Shown: in pieces, positions 1-13,815 of the stretch
Layout: each line of letters begins with the position of its first letter
How positions within the stretch are numbered: the stretch's first letter is position 1
DNA from: Camarhynchus parvulus
Taxonomy: Eukaryota > Chordata > Aves > Passeriformes > Thraupidae
DNA: 64,000 nucleotides
Assembly: GCF_901933205.1 (NCBI RefSeq)
Contig: NC_044572.1
Span: 61,228,965 to 61,292,964, forward strand
Direction of reading: 5' to 3'
Made by a program: the position numbers and the translations under genes
Notes under the pieces: generated by a model
Told to the model about the DNA's origin: nothing
Seen by the model: only the letters and a program-made list of their open reading frames with translations
Database searches by the model: none

Positions 1-3000
1 TGCACCCAGTTTTCATCTCAACTGCTGAACTGCCCAAGGTGAGGAGTGCTTGTGTCTCTGGGCAGTCCTGAAACACCTCCATGCAAGCCCCTGATCCCAA
101 CAGCTGCCAGGGGCTGAGCTGCACCTGCCTGGTTAAGGTGGAAGCTGTGGAGACAAAACCTCCAGAAAATGTAATGACAAACACCCAATGCTCGCACGCA
201 GGACCGCGGCCAGACTAACCAGCATCTGGGGTGTGGAATCCTGACCACAGATTTTTGGGGGTGTGTCTGGATGCAGCAGGATCATTTCCCTCCCATTCCC
301 TGGGAAGCATGGCCTGGGACGGGGTGGTAAGGCTGGACCTGCCACTAGCAGACTCTAGTGCCATCCTACAAACTGGTGTCAAAGCTCCCATCCCATTTGC
401 CCACCCCATTCCCAAAGATGCCACCTCAGCAAGGCTGCTGCCTCCAGAGCAGAGCTTGGGGATTTTCAGTTGTGGCTCACATCAGTGATTTTTCACCACG
501 CACATCCTTAGAAGAAAACAAGATTGTCACAGAACAGGCCTAGTGCTGAACTTGCAAACTCATGGCAAGCAGCTGGGGGGGTTGGGGGGAAACATGATGG
601 GACGCAAACACAAAGGCGACAGGATGTGACAACAGACCAGCCGTGTAAGAGACTCCTTGGTGTAATTTCTTTGTATTGCATTTATTGTAACAGTTCCACT
701 AACACAAGTCCACTTTTTATGCTACCCATTGAGATGAAAGTAAGCCAAATAAGGAAGTGATAGTTCAATTCACATGGTGTATGATAGAGCACAACATCTC
801 AGTGTGGCTTCAGAGCTGCTTGCGATGTTTCAGCCCTTCAGGAGACTTTCAGCCTCCTGAGTGGCAAAGCTAAAGTTGAACTGGACCAAGGAAAAGAAAT
901 CTTTTTTTCTAAATCTATCATTTTATGGTTGATCCCAAAGAAAAACCATGGCAAAGCAAATCAGTCTCAAAATACATCCTAGAGATATTTTTTCTTTTGT
1001 ATCTAAGGATTATTTTTTATTTTAAATGTCATTAACTTTAAAATAAGATTGCAATTGGATTTGTTTTACCAAGTGGCTTCCACTCTATGTATGGAAATTA
1101 GCACAGCTACTTAGAAAAGAAAAACTTTCAAACACTGTCTGTTGTCTGCCAAATTGTCTATTAAACAAACAAGCCCTGAGACTGGGGGAGGAAGGACACT
1201 GAGAGCTGGAGAATTTAATAGGATGAACTTCCTGGTAGGAAATTCCAGTAAATGCCATGGAGCATTAGATAAACAAGCTAAAAACTAATAGCAGCATTCC
1301 AAGCACCTATATTGACAGAGGAATCAGGAAAAGTGTTATTCCTCACTTACAAAACGTACAGAATACAGTGATAAACCTCTCCAGGAGGATGTAATTAATA
1401 AGACTGCATACATACAAAGTGAAAAGTGAGGAGAAAGAGGAGCACTTACAAAGCCACACCAGAGCTATAACAGTGTAGGTGCTCTGTAATGGTGCAAGAT
1501 TGGACTTGCTTTACAAAGTTCGCTCACTAAACTGCCTGCTTAAGCCACAGCATATTGAGCTTTGTTTTCCTTGGATACAGGATACCTACAAGAGAGGACA
1601 ACTGTGGAATTTCACAAATGAAATTTCTGGAGTGCAAGTTTTCGTGTCTACACGTGTCTGCAGTTCGCCATGTCCCACCCTGGCACCCCAAACCTTTCTG
1701 TATTCCATACAAAACACCCATACCAAGTTACATCATAGCAGTGCCATGGGACTGCATCACTTGACTCACTGAGAGGTGATGCACAGGGAACCAACAAACC
1801 TGTACATTCTTTCAAAAATGAATGATGCTAAGGATACGTATGTAAACACTTCAGAAACTACAGAGAGCTACAAACTAGAAGGTAACAAGTTTTTACAACT
1901 CAGGTGCACATGAGGTATAGTGCTGGGTATTCACATCACCAAAGCAGATGAATCCTTCCTTTAAAAAGGTCAACACCAATCCTGGCTCCATATTTTTAAT
2001 TCGCTGCCTGAGGTACGATGGCTCTTACATCTATCTACTTTTTCAATTTATGTAATTAGTAATGAGAAGTCAGATCTTAAGCAGTAAAACCTTTTATTCT
2101 GAAGTACTTTCTTAACCCAGTTCCACCCAAGTATAAAAGCATACAGCAGGATTCCCCAAAAGTAATAAATGGACTTTGAATCCATTTAGGGTGATAAAAA
2201 TATTATCTAGTTTCCAAAGGTCACTGTGAAAGCTGACAAAAAACATTCAGAAGACCCAGGCAACATGCAATGATTTGCATTTACAGAATCAGACAATGAG
2301 AAATAACGTGGGGTCCTAAGCATTTACCATAACACAGGATAGTTCTGTACATTATGTAAATTGTGAGCATTCACTTTAAGGGAGTCTCAACATTGTTCAA
2401 ACAGATTAACCCTGATAAGTTATCCTTGCACCTACAAGTAACCATAATGCTGACTTTGCACAAGAGATCAATTTATCATTCTCAAGTTAATTAAGTATCG
2501 TTTCAAAAATTAAATTACCAGCATTATATACAAAAAAAATCCTTACATAACCTTGATGAAGTTAACACAATAACCTCTTCCACATACCAAACCTCAGAGT
2601 AACAAAAATAAATAACAAGTGCCCAAGAAACAGGAAAACATGGTTTACATATCCAAAAGCAGCTATTCCCAAAAGCAGTCAGAAAGGAGGCTCCAGATCA
2701 GCCGAAAGTCACAGAAATGGGTAAAAGATTTTAAGAAGAGAGCAAGGGCGATAATCACAGATAGCTGGGCCCTAAAGACGCCAGTTATGGCTGACAGCCT
2801 CCTCCACCCTAGATCTGGAGCTGGTACTGCCATCAGAAGGCTTCTCTTCACAGCACATTTCTTTGACTACAAACTGAACTTGGTTTTCTCCTAGCCTGGG
2901 TTGCTAAACTCTAGAAACTGATGACTTCCTCCCTCCCCACATCAAGGTAGGCAGCTGCAGCATTTACTTGTGTTGCACAGGTCAGTTTGGCAACAGTTTA

Positions 3001-4097
3001 CATGGCTGAAATGGCACAGAGATAGCCAAGTTCCTGATGCTTTAAATGCTGTGCAATGTCACAAAGAACAACTAATCCACTGAGCTTTCACTGTGATGCA
3101 CATTCTACCTTGGCAGTTCTTTATCAATCCATCAGCCACACCATGGAGCAGAACAACCTGAGCGTGCTGGCAAAATGACAACAAACTGATTTCAAATAGG
3201 AAGCTTTACTTATTCCCATTGACAGAGAGGGAATAAAAAGAAGACAAGATGGCAGCAGGCCTTAAGTGAAGTGAATGAGTGCTGGTAGACTAAATAATTT
3301 TCTTTTTCACATTTAGAAAAATTCTGTCATGCGCAGGACAATCTAAAACAACTGATGTGACAGCCTAATTTACAAGACCACAATCAAAACAGATGGTTTT
3401 CCAGGGTAATGAATTTCTAGGGGAAAAGGCATTAAAGATTACATTGGATATTTTCAAAAAGTATCCCTTTTGGCTTTGGTGAAGCAGAAAATCTTCAGTC
3501 ATACAGTCAAACAAGGACTTTAACCTCTGAGAAAACTGACCCACACCAGACACAATCTGTCCCTTCTACTTTGTCTTTACAATGTATTTCCTAAACTAAA
3601 CACCTTGAGATGACTTCTCCAGAAAAATTAGTAGCACTCTGAAGTCTAAAATTTTAAAATTAAGTGAATTTGCATTTTTCTAATCTACACTTTAATGAAA
3701 GAAAAGAATCTGACTTTCTAATATCACCTCCTACGTATCACAGACCCTAGTTGCTGTGCTATTGTAGCCAAGGATAAGAATGCAATTTTAGAATCTTTGT
3801 TACGAAAATGAAATGAACAAGCACCTGTCAGGAAGTACCATAAACACAGTTGCTGCTACTAAAAAGCAAGTAGAAGGATTTGCTAACCTCAAGGCTGTTC
3901 AGAGTTGAAATTACAGAGCATAACTCTACAGAGAAATTACAGCAAAACAGTCATTGTGTCAAAACTGGAAGGCATAAACTCGTTATTTTCTCCCCACTTA
4001 AAAAAATCTAATTTCCACTTGAGTTTGCATTGTTTAAGCTTTCAATATTAAATCATCCATGTGTTCAAGTTCCACAACTTAAGAAGTCCTTCAATAC
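1..4097. other. E2F3 intron 1, no recognisable feature
   Basis: AT-rich sequence with short frames only. Given the minus-strand E2F3 first exons to the right, this is most likely intronic. I looked for the reverse complement of E2F3 exon 2 (AKRRLELG), of the DNA-binding exon and of the C-terminal exon and saw none. Confidence 0.6.
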
Positions 4098-4830
4098 CAG
4101 AATCATCTCAGGAAGTGGCTGAGGTGGGAAAGCACCTCTGGAGACCATCTAGCCCACCTGCCACTGCTCAAAGAGAAGGCAACTAGAACAGGATGCTCAG
4201 GGCTGTATTCAGTTGGGTTTTTAATATGGCCAGTGAGTGTGACCCCACAACCTAAGGGAGCTGTTCCAGCACACCTTTGCTGTATAATCGCCTGTTAAAA
4301 TGGACTTTCTTCACTACAATTTTTGCCCATTGGTTTTTATCCTGTCGCGAGCCACCAGTGAGTATAGCCTGGCTCCATTTTCCTCACTCTCTCCCATCAT
4401 GTGTTTAACCACCTCCAGGCTCAACAGTCCCAGCTCTCTCAGCCTCTTCTTCTATATGAGATACTCTGAGGCTTTAACCACCTTCATAGCCCCTCACTGG
4501 ACCTGCTGCAGTATGTCCATGTCCTCTCATAATGGGGAACCCAGAACCAGACCCAGCATGTCAGCTGTGTCTCACCAGGGTTGAGCAGAGGGAAAGGATC
4601 TTCTCACGCTGCAGAGCTGCTTTACAGCAGGTTTGTCCCAGCCCATGCCGGTACCTGGAATTATTCTTCTGCAGAGGCAGGAGTTTGCCTTTCCTTTTGC
4701 TGAACTTCTTGAGGCTCCTGTAAGCCCTTTCCTCAAGCCTGTCAAAGTCCCTCTGGACTGCAGTGCAACCATCAGCTGTATCAACCACCACCCCCAATTC
4801 TGCATCTCCTTATCAGTCAAGTCACTCCTT
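4098..4830 (-). mobile_element. CR1 LINE fragment, 3' part of ORF2 plus 3' UTR
   Basis: Read on the minus strand, 4830-4561 gives degenerate CR1 reverse-transcriptase sequence (VVDTADGCTAVQRDFDRLEE, like the DTPEGCAAIQRDLDRLE segment of bird CR1). The stretch 4560-4098 is the CR1 3' region, with recognisable phrases such as CCTCCAGGCTCAACAG and the terminal AGAATCA. A piece of ORF2 between the two appears to be missing. It is a 5'-truncated, mutated and immobile copy inside E2F3 intron 1. Confidence 0.8.
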
Positions 4831-7800
4831 AATATTAATTTCATAAGCAAAACATTGCTTAAGTTGCACTGAAGAGCATTTTCTTCAGACCTCAAATAAT
4901 TCATGCTGGCCTGTTTAACAGCATCTTCTGATTTCAAGATCTTTCCCTTACAAATACTAGCACTGAATCACATTACATCATTTCAGGTATCAGTCACACC
5001 AAAACTGTTGACTGAGATAAAAGTATCCCCACGCTTGTTCATTTTTTTGTACATGCCAGGATGCAAGTCTCAGTGCCATTGCCTCTCAGCCTTGCGCTGG
5101 AAGCTGGTGTGCACTACAGACTTCTGAGAAGTGCTGCTTTCCAGGATACAGGCCCCCTTTCATAAGGCACGGCTTGCATTCCCTGTGCTCTGGCATACAA
5201 CTTTGCCTTCGGCTGTACTAAAGACACAGTGTGTCTGAATGTGCCTACAGAGCAAGTTGTGAGAGCTCCATTATCATCTCCCATTCTGCTGGCAATTACT
5301 ATCAGTAACAGTTTTTTTGTTTACTTCTGCAACAACAATGAAAGCACTCCACAGTATTGCGATTAGGGAAAATACTCACTGGAATCAATCAAAAGGATCC
5401 TTTTCCATCCACTTAGCCAATCTTTTAAACCAATTTCACATTGAGAGTTACTTTTGTTAATCAAAATGGTTTACAAAATTAAATGTATTTTCTATCAGCC
5501 TCATTGATATGCTGGACAGCTGTACCTTTGCTAACTTCTAGCTTTCAGCAGGAGAAGAGTGAAGGCAGGAAGAGCTGGCTGTGGGATACTGCTGGTAAAC
5601 ACTTTTGGAAACACCACAGGCACTCTTTGCAGTGCTGTACACAGAAGAACTTCATCCTCATAATTGCACACTACTTAAACCCTACAGAGAGACTTATTTC
5701 TAGACTATTGACCATCCCAAGTATTCTGAAAGTTTTACAGGCACTGGCACAAGGCTGGAAGAGCAGAACGTTAGCAGAGGGATAAAAGAGACAACACCTG
5801 GATGGAAAGCAGAAATTTGTGCATCTATTCATGAGCTTTAATTTCCACTGATTGTAGCCTAAAGTTCTGAGAAACTCCATTTGGCTTCTTGCACTGTGGC
5901 CTTCCTCCTCCTTCCCTTTCTGCTACCTGTCCTGCTGTATAACCATGCAGCTATTAGAACTATCCTGTAGGCAATGGACAGCTAAATGGGATTTTCCAGA
6001 AGCCTGGGGAAGTCTTCCAGAGGAATCTAGCACTAAAATATCACCTATTAAAGGCTGCAATAAAAATTCCTTTCTTTAAATAACTTTGAAGATAGAAGAA
6101 ATCTATCTACTCAATTCAGGCCCATGGATTCCTCCCCAAACATACCTTAATCTGTTCAGAAGATAAATGACCATACAGTTTAATTGTGCCTTCTTCACAG
6201 AAGCCATAACTTTCTCTCTTATGATCAGTACACCTTGATCCTTTTCATTTTCAAATGCAGTCCCACTTATGAGTCATCTTTCCCTCCTCTCACACACACT
6301 TTTCAGTCTCTCCTCTTCATCCTTTTCCTCTTGTTTTAGTAAAAGCTGTAGGTAGGGTGAACTAAAATAGCAAGTTTCACAACTGGACATGAGACATCCT
6401 TAAATTTAGATCAACTAAGCCCTTCAAAAGTACATGAGAGCTTTCCATCCAGACAGATTTATAAAAGCTACATATAATTATGGAAAGGAATAGGAATAAA
6501 AATAGCCTGTGGATGATGCCCTCTCTCAACAATATATGGATAGGAAGGAGGACAGCCTTGTTCTCTCAGAAGCAGGAGAAAAGGTAACTTGAGGCAGCCG
6601 TGGGAAGCTCCCACCAGCCTGTAGGCTTGCTAGATTGCTAAAAATCCTTAAGCATTATAGATTCCCATAGAAACCCTCATTTCTACACTAATTGTTTTCC
6701 CAATCCTAATTCCAAACTATAATCAAACTGTAAAGCTAAGATTACCCCAGAAAACTTGCCTACATCTCACTATCTGGGACTGCAAGTTCTTATCCAAACT
6801 AAAGCGAAGACAGTCTTGGACGAAACCTGCTTTGCCAGTCATCGGTTTGTCTTGGAAGTCTAAAATTCAAGAAAACACAAAAACCTGTTGTCTAGCCTTG
6901 ACATCCATAACTCCTACCCTTTCAACAGGCGCCTGCTGATGATAGCAGCAAGAGTCGTCTTACTCCCGAATTTCCTCCCACGCTTTGCACTGGCAAGGAG
7001 CCCTCACGCACTCTGTCCTGACTTGGAACGAGTTCTGCAGCCTGGTCCTACGCTTTCCACCGCAAACTGGAAATTTCATGTCCACTTCAGGTAAATACAT
7101 TTTATTGAATTAAATGCAAGAAAGTAAATATGGCAGAGTTACAGCGCTCCTTGTGTAAAACATTGACTTCCAAGATAAACAGGAATGCTACACAGCTTTC
7201 ACATACTGCTATCCTGCAAGCGTTTCAATGCACAATGGTGCTAAAGAAATCAGGAGAAAGATGGAAATTTTGGCAGCTGCTGAGAGGAGAACTGAGGCTA
7301 CTGGCAGTGGGCAGCATATGTAAGGATTGAGAGATAAACACATCAGGCCTTTTTCACAAGTAATCAATAACAAAATAGTTATGTTTGAAAACAGACAACA
7401 GATTAAAGTGAAACTCTTATTTCACAGCCCTGTGAGTTATAGGCTGTCTCCAGAGTTAGTTCCGCAGTAGCTGAGTTTGAAGTGGAGGTTTACTTACAAT
7501 AACAATGATACACCTTCTTTTAAGCCAAAGCCGAAATTCAGCAGTATATTCTGGTCACAAAGGCAGAATTCTGCCATAGCATGGAATAAGCAGGGCCCTG
7601 GATGCTCTCGTTGCCATGCAGGCTGGCTCCACATTGCCATTCGAGGGGCAGAAAGGAGACTTTGCTATGAGTGCAGTCATGAAACTCAACCTTCCTCAGC
7701 CAACTTTGCATGTGACTGGTATTCCTTACCACCCCTCTGACCAGAAGCCCTATGAGCCTTCCCACCTTCATAAGCTACAAGACCCTTGGCTGCAGCAGCT

Positions 7801-10800
7801 GTTGACTATAAAAGCCATCCCAGTTGCTATCTCCAAAGATTCTGTGATCTTTCATGCAAGACCACAACTCCTTTACTTTCACCTATTGACAATCAGTCAC
7901 ATTAAAGCCCTGTTTAGAGCTGAACCTGTCAGACTGTACCTGCAAGAGCAACACAGCCAGTCTTTCCTCTGGAGGTGTACCCTGATAGCAGCAATTGCCA
8001 AGAAGGCCTCCAGTACTGCAAGCTCACTACACACAACTTCTAGGCACAAATTACATTTTTATCTTCACCTACTTCAGCGCCAGCCATCAGACTGTAATTA
8101 AATTACACGTAGCCTGGGAGCCTCGGTCAGGGACTGGAAGACAAGCGTATGAGGCATGGTGCAAACAGCACTGAGCAGATTCCCCGTTTAAGCAAATATG
8201 GCTTTCCCCCATGAACTGAGGATGTTTTCAGCCATAGTTACTCCTCCATGTGCTCACAAACCCACTACACTGCCACCAAGCACTTCAAAGCTGGAGATGG
8301 GGAGAGTGTGCGAGCTCCCTCCAGCCCTTAGGCACTGCTGGCCAGGCTGTGGCAGCTGCACGCCCTCAGTAACCCAAGCAGAGAGTAGTGGCACAAAAGC
8401 TGCCTATTTCTTTGCACAGCCATCTGCTAGGGTTTCATTCTGCACAACTCCACTGGCTTCTAGGAGATGCTGAGGTCACACACTCAGTGAGGCTCTTGGT
8501 CTGCTGCCACTCCAAGCAAGCATCCTGTGCACGGGGAGAGGGCACAGCCAGGGGCAGCCTCTGCCGGCCACCTCCACCCTAACCCCGCGGCCAGCTGGGC
8601 CAGGGAGCTCCCTGTGCTGAAAACTAATCACTCAGCCAGTGTTAGCTTTCAGCTGGAGCAGTCCCCAGCCTGACAAACACAGAGGTATGAGGGCAGGTGC
8701 CAAAGCAGGAAAGGAGGGAGGGCAGCGTGACCCCATTTGTGTCACGGCACCAATTTGGATCGTGGCTGCAAGCTGACTCTGAAACCACATCCCCAAAGGG
8801 TCTCCCAGCATGGTTCCAGGAAATCCCTTCTGCGCTACTAGAAGAACTTCTAGTAGCACAGACCTGGTTCCCAAATCATCCTTTCCCTTCTTATCCCATG
8901 AGGCAATTAAGGCTGCTCTGCCTATGAGAGGATTACATTTCATTTCCAAGAATGTGCAGATAGGAAACAGCAGGATATTTTAGTGTCCAAGCCAGACAAC
9001 CATTCTCATGCTGATGAACTTAATGGATACAGCATGTTGGTCTAGGGCACAATGGTGAGGACCAATGGGAAGACCTCTATCCCTCAATAACCTCCTGCAG
9101 AAACCCATCATGACCAAATCGCTTTGCATTTCAATCCCTGCATGAAGCTAGTGACCACCTGAAGGATCTTGACATGGTATTTAATCCTCTTCTCCATGTA
9201 ACTGTCTTCAGAAATACCCAGCAGTTCACCAAGCAGCACAACTGCTTAACAGCATGTGACTATTTAAAATGCTGAAAGCAAGTCTTATCATATCTACCCT
9301 AAAAGAGTATCCTCAAAGGGTAACAAGGAAACTGGAACCATCAGTTAGTAATATTATCGCTCTTCCCTCACAACAGAAAACAAGGAGAAAAAAGCTAATC
9401 AAATACTACCACCTTTCTTCCCCTCTGCTATTGCTTCTCCTAACATTGACCACATTTGTGGTTAAATGCAGGGAGTCAAACTTCCTATAAGCAGTGTTGT
9501 TATGGTTCCAGATTTCCACTGTGGTTCAGCTGTATCACAGCTCTGGAAAGGCAAACTGGCACGTGCTCAAACCGCCACCTTCCCTTGTTAGGGTGAAAAA
9601 ATTCCATATTGTGATTCTAAAGGGCTCTTTACCTGAACCACCTTGCTGGCCTGTCTTCTAAGATTAAAGACCTTAATAGTGAACTTTAAAAACCACTTTG
9701 TTGAAATTGATATTCTGGATAAAAACACTTAGTGAAAATACTGATGCAATTTCATCACGCTACAGGAGATGCATGTAGCCAGCTAAAATGTACCTTCCTA
9801 TTGAGACAATACTTCTAATTCAGTGTTCTGGCTGAGAAGATCACTGCACCTGCTCCATGCTGGGGCTCATGCCCACGCAGTCATGGAGAGGCACTCAAAG
9901 ATGAGGCAGAGCAACAATGAAGACAAAAAGCATCATTTCTCAGGGAGAGGTGAAGTACTTGTAGAGGACATTCAGCATCACTCACCAGCAGAAGGAACAA
10001 TACATTTTCATATGACTTGATCAACAATAACCAAAGAGACTGGGCTAAATCCGGACAAGAATCCGACATCAGCTTTTCAGGAGGGAAGTAAACCTTCCAG
10101 GACCATTACAGGCAGGCAGGTAATTCCTAATCTTCTAGGCATGCCACACTTGCATTTTCAGTGGAAAAGCTGAGGTAGCTCTGGTGAGCAAGTAAATTTG
10201 CTGGGATCTTTATGCCACCCCTCTCACACCATTGCACTATTACACAAAGTTCCAGATCTGCTGGCTTTCTCCATTTCAACAAGGTATTGCCATCCAACAA
10301 GTCAATAAGGCAAGCTCAAGTATCTGATATTTTTAGCTGGATATACTACAGCACCTCACAGATGCCTCAAGATTTCTCCCTGCAAGGTCTGAAGGCAATT
10401 CCCCCCTTCTCTGCTGCTGGTTGAACAGAGTTTGGGACCTGCTCTCCACATGCTGAGGCAACTGAGCTTTTTAAACAGCTGGGAAAGCCACATTTCTCTG
10501 CTGGAAATGAAGTATTTGAACAGATATAATCCCTGTCCAGTACAACTGGGGCTGCTTCCCCACCTTGGAGGAAGTAAGGAAGTGGTTTGAAACTGGCATT
10601 GAGGCCATCAAAAGAGTGAAAGGATAGTCGAAAAAGCCCCAAAACTGCACAAATCTTAAAGGGGAAAGAAAAATACTGAAATTCTGATCATTTCTTACTG
10701 AAAAAATAATGGTAACTCTTGATTCACTTCAAAATAGAAAGACCTGATTTTGGCCTTAGAGAAAGGAGTTCATCTTAGTCTCTGCACTGCAGAGGAGAAC

Positions 10801-13319
10801 AATCACATTTTTGCTTGCTCTGACTTATCGCTACATTGATTATTCTCCAGGACTAGGAAAGAGGGAGAAAGGAGGCAGACTGTAATCACCCTAATAAAAT
10901 TCTTTTAGGTGAAGGAAGTGAATGCATCTTACTTTTCCTAGCAACCCTCTTCCCTAATTCTGAAGCAAATAAATCACACTAAGCATAGTATCTTGAACAT
11001 ATGGCTCTGAATAAGGGGGATTTGCCTCCTTTTCTCTTTTTTCCTTCTCTAAATTAAATATGCCAGTCTCTGGAATTCCCTACACATTCCCTTTCACAGC
11101 AAAAGGGGTTTCTGTTCCCCTAAAATACAAACACCACCAAAGAAATTCCTTTGTAACTACTAACTCAATTCTGCCCACAGAAGGCTGTACCCAATAGCCA
11201 ACTGCACACAACCCGTTCACTACTGTTGCGCTCACTTCCCACATATTCAGCAAACACGATGCCACCAAGACGAGAATAGGGAAGGACTTCAGCGCGCCAA
11301 GACCAGCAGCAACATGAAGAGCATCTTTACAGATGAACAGGTCATAACAATGTTGGAGGCTGCCAAATGATCTTGCATCTTTCTTTGCCATCTCTCTTGT
11401 AAACACCTACAAAACACATGGCTCCAAGTACAGAAACTCATGGGATGTGTTTTTATTTTGCCCTTTGCTTTTCCACGCACAAGATACCCCACATTGCATG
11501 GTGTGGGCTTTGGAAGCTCCCCTGTCTTTCCGCAGAGCAGCTGAAGTGGAGAACCAATGGGAAGGATGCTGCTAACCCCTAGATCTGGAAGAGGCTTTCC
11601 GCAGGCACCCTGCAGGAAGGGGGAAACACCTCCTAAAGTTCCTCACTCCCCTGCCTGCAATCCAAGAAGGCAGCTGGTGACACTGCATGGAAGACGATCA
11701 CAGAGAAGTTTTGCCAGTAGAAACGAGAGGGTAACGAGGATGCCAAAAGCCAACGGTCTGCATTTTTCTTTATTTTTGGTAAGCAAAAATAAAACCAAGC
11801 AACACGAATGTGACTAGCAATTGAAATCAGGAAGGAAATGTAAATGATCTTATAGAAAGCGTGAATCAAAGTCATACCAAAAGCCACCTGAATGTTTCTC
11901 TATCATAGGCAATTTCTCATGTTCTTTTATGTCATCTTTGCAGTGTCAGTTTTCGAGAGAACAATTCTCAGCTCAGCACGACAGAACAGTAATACCAACG
12001 GGCATAGAGAACATTAGCATGTTATAAATAAACTGCTAATTTGAGGTGGGAAAAATCATCAAGGCAGCTCTTATGATTAAGAATCAGAGAAAGAAAATGA
12101 GCAACTTGCTTATGCTTTCAGGACATTGTATTTTACAAAAAAAAAAAAAAAAGAAGCTTTTTCTAACCCGTAATTCCTGAGGGAAAGAAAGAATAAACCC
12201 AGTGAAATACCCACGGTTGAGACAAAGAAGCCAGTGAAAATGCTATTATAATTTTTAAAGCCCTCCCTGCACCCACCTCAAGTAGTAAGTTGTCTTTTTT
12301 ACTGGCTGAAAGAATTTTGTGCTTAGGGGTACTACAGCCGGGTTGTGAAGTTTCAGCTTCCTCTCACCCGACTTGCAGCTTTACATAACTCCCCAGAGAC
12401 ACTTTTTGGTCACAGATACCACGCAGCTGAAAGCAAAAAAAAAACCAAAAACCAACCCCCCCCAAAAAATACAGTGCAGAAAAGGTGCAGAAGCATTATA
12501 CAGCAATTCAGAGCTGGGTTACTTAAAGCCACTCAATAAAACTCTTACCATGAAAAGTGAAACTTTATTCTGCTGAGCCGACAGCCAGGATTATTCGTGC
12601 CTGCGATAGCCCTGATCACCACCCTCCGTCTACCCCGTGTGGGGTTCCCTTCCCACCCTGTCCCCAAGTCTGCAAGGACAGATAACGCCCCGCCACGGCA
12701 TGGCTGCCACCTCGGGTATTATTTCTGTCCCGCTCCAGCTTTGTCACTCTGTCCCAGCATGACACTTACCAAGCATTGCTATAAAAATTTCTGCGAATAT
12801 CTATGTTTTCCATGAGCGGAGATAATGGCCTCATTGCGAAAGCCTTGATAAAAGCTCCAACAAGACAGCTTTCAGATATCACCACACAAAAGCCTTCTGT
12901 GAGAGCTGTAACCAACACCAATTCCCGTTATGCGAAGACATTAGACAAAGTGTGAACTAGCTTACTGTATGGGGACAAAAAACTGACTGTCAATGTGTGG
13001 GACCAACGCTGTCTAAAAACACAACGCTGGCAAGGCAAAATAGCACCAGCATATATACATGGTAATTGCCATTCAATTCCAGAATTAACAGCTCAAGAAA
13101 ACAAGTACTGAAGGCACTATTAGGTTACTAGCATTGCTCAAGACATTATAATTCCATATAATTCCATTTCTAGTGTCCCTGGTAGGAAAATGACTTTAGA
13201 GACAGCAGATGTTAAAAAACACCCAAGCAGAAGGTGAAAGAAAGCCCAGTTTCCATTACAGAAGCACTTAGAGAATGCAGCAAACCCTTCAGATCTGCTC
13301 CTTAGAGCATGCATTTTCC
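4831..13319. other. E2F3 intron 1, no recognisable gene
   Basis: No exon, RNA gene or clear transposon was recognised. The longest open frame, 161 codons on the plus strand at 7616-8101, has no recognisable motif and is treated as chance. Confidence 0.55.
12138..12153. repeat. Poly-A tract in E2F3 intron 1
   Basis: A run of about 16 A residues lies within AT-rich DNA. No retroposed body could be recognised next to it. Confidence 0.7.
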
Positions 13320-13577
13320 TATAGAACCATGGAATAGCTTGGGTTGAAAGAGATCTTTAGAGGTCATCTAGTCCAACCCCCCTGCAATGAGCACTGACAT
13401 CTAACTGGATCAGGTTGCTCAGTGCCCCATCTAACCTAGCCTTGAACGTTTCCAGGAATGGGTACCTATCACCTGTCTGAGCAATGTGTTCCAATGTTTA
13501 ATTCGCCCTGCTGTAAAAACCATCTTATATCTAGTCTAAATCCACATTCTTTTAGTTTAAAACCATTACCCGTTAAT
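13320..13577 (-). mobile_element. CR1 fragment (first of a pair)
   Basis: A CR1 3' end lies in minus orientation: it starts ATAGAACCATGGAATAG, continues through GGTCATCTAGTCCAACCCCCCTGC and a TTGAACGTTTCCAGG segment, and stops at AAACCATTACCCGTT. The 5' truncation is typical of CR1. It directly abuts a second CR1. Confidence 0.85.
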
Positions 13578-13815
13578 AATCATAGAGTAACCCAAGTTGG
13601 AACAGACCCATAGGATCACTGAGTCCAACTCCTGGCCCTGCAGAGGACAGCACTGATAATCACACTATGTGCCTGAAGGCATTGTCCAAAGGCTTCTTGG
13701 ACTCTGCCAGGCGTGGTGCTGGGACCACTGCCCTGGGGAGCCTGTTCCAGTGCCCAACCAACCTCTGGGTGAAGGCCATTCTCCTAATACCCAGCCTAAG
13801 CATGGTAGACAACCT
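13578..13815 (-). mobile_element. CR1 fragment (second of a pair)
   Basis: A second CR1 3' end begins AATCATAGAGTAACCC, followed by TCACTGAGTCCAACTCCTGG and a CTGGGGAGCCTGTTCCAGTG segment. The sequence differs from the first copy, so it is a different subfamily or insertion in the same orientation rather than a simple duplication. Confidence 0.85.

Noticed and set aside
7616..8101. 161-codon plus-strand frame inside E2F3 intron 1
   Set aside because: No recognisable motif, no splice or promoter context, and ordinary composition; most likely chance.
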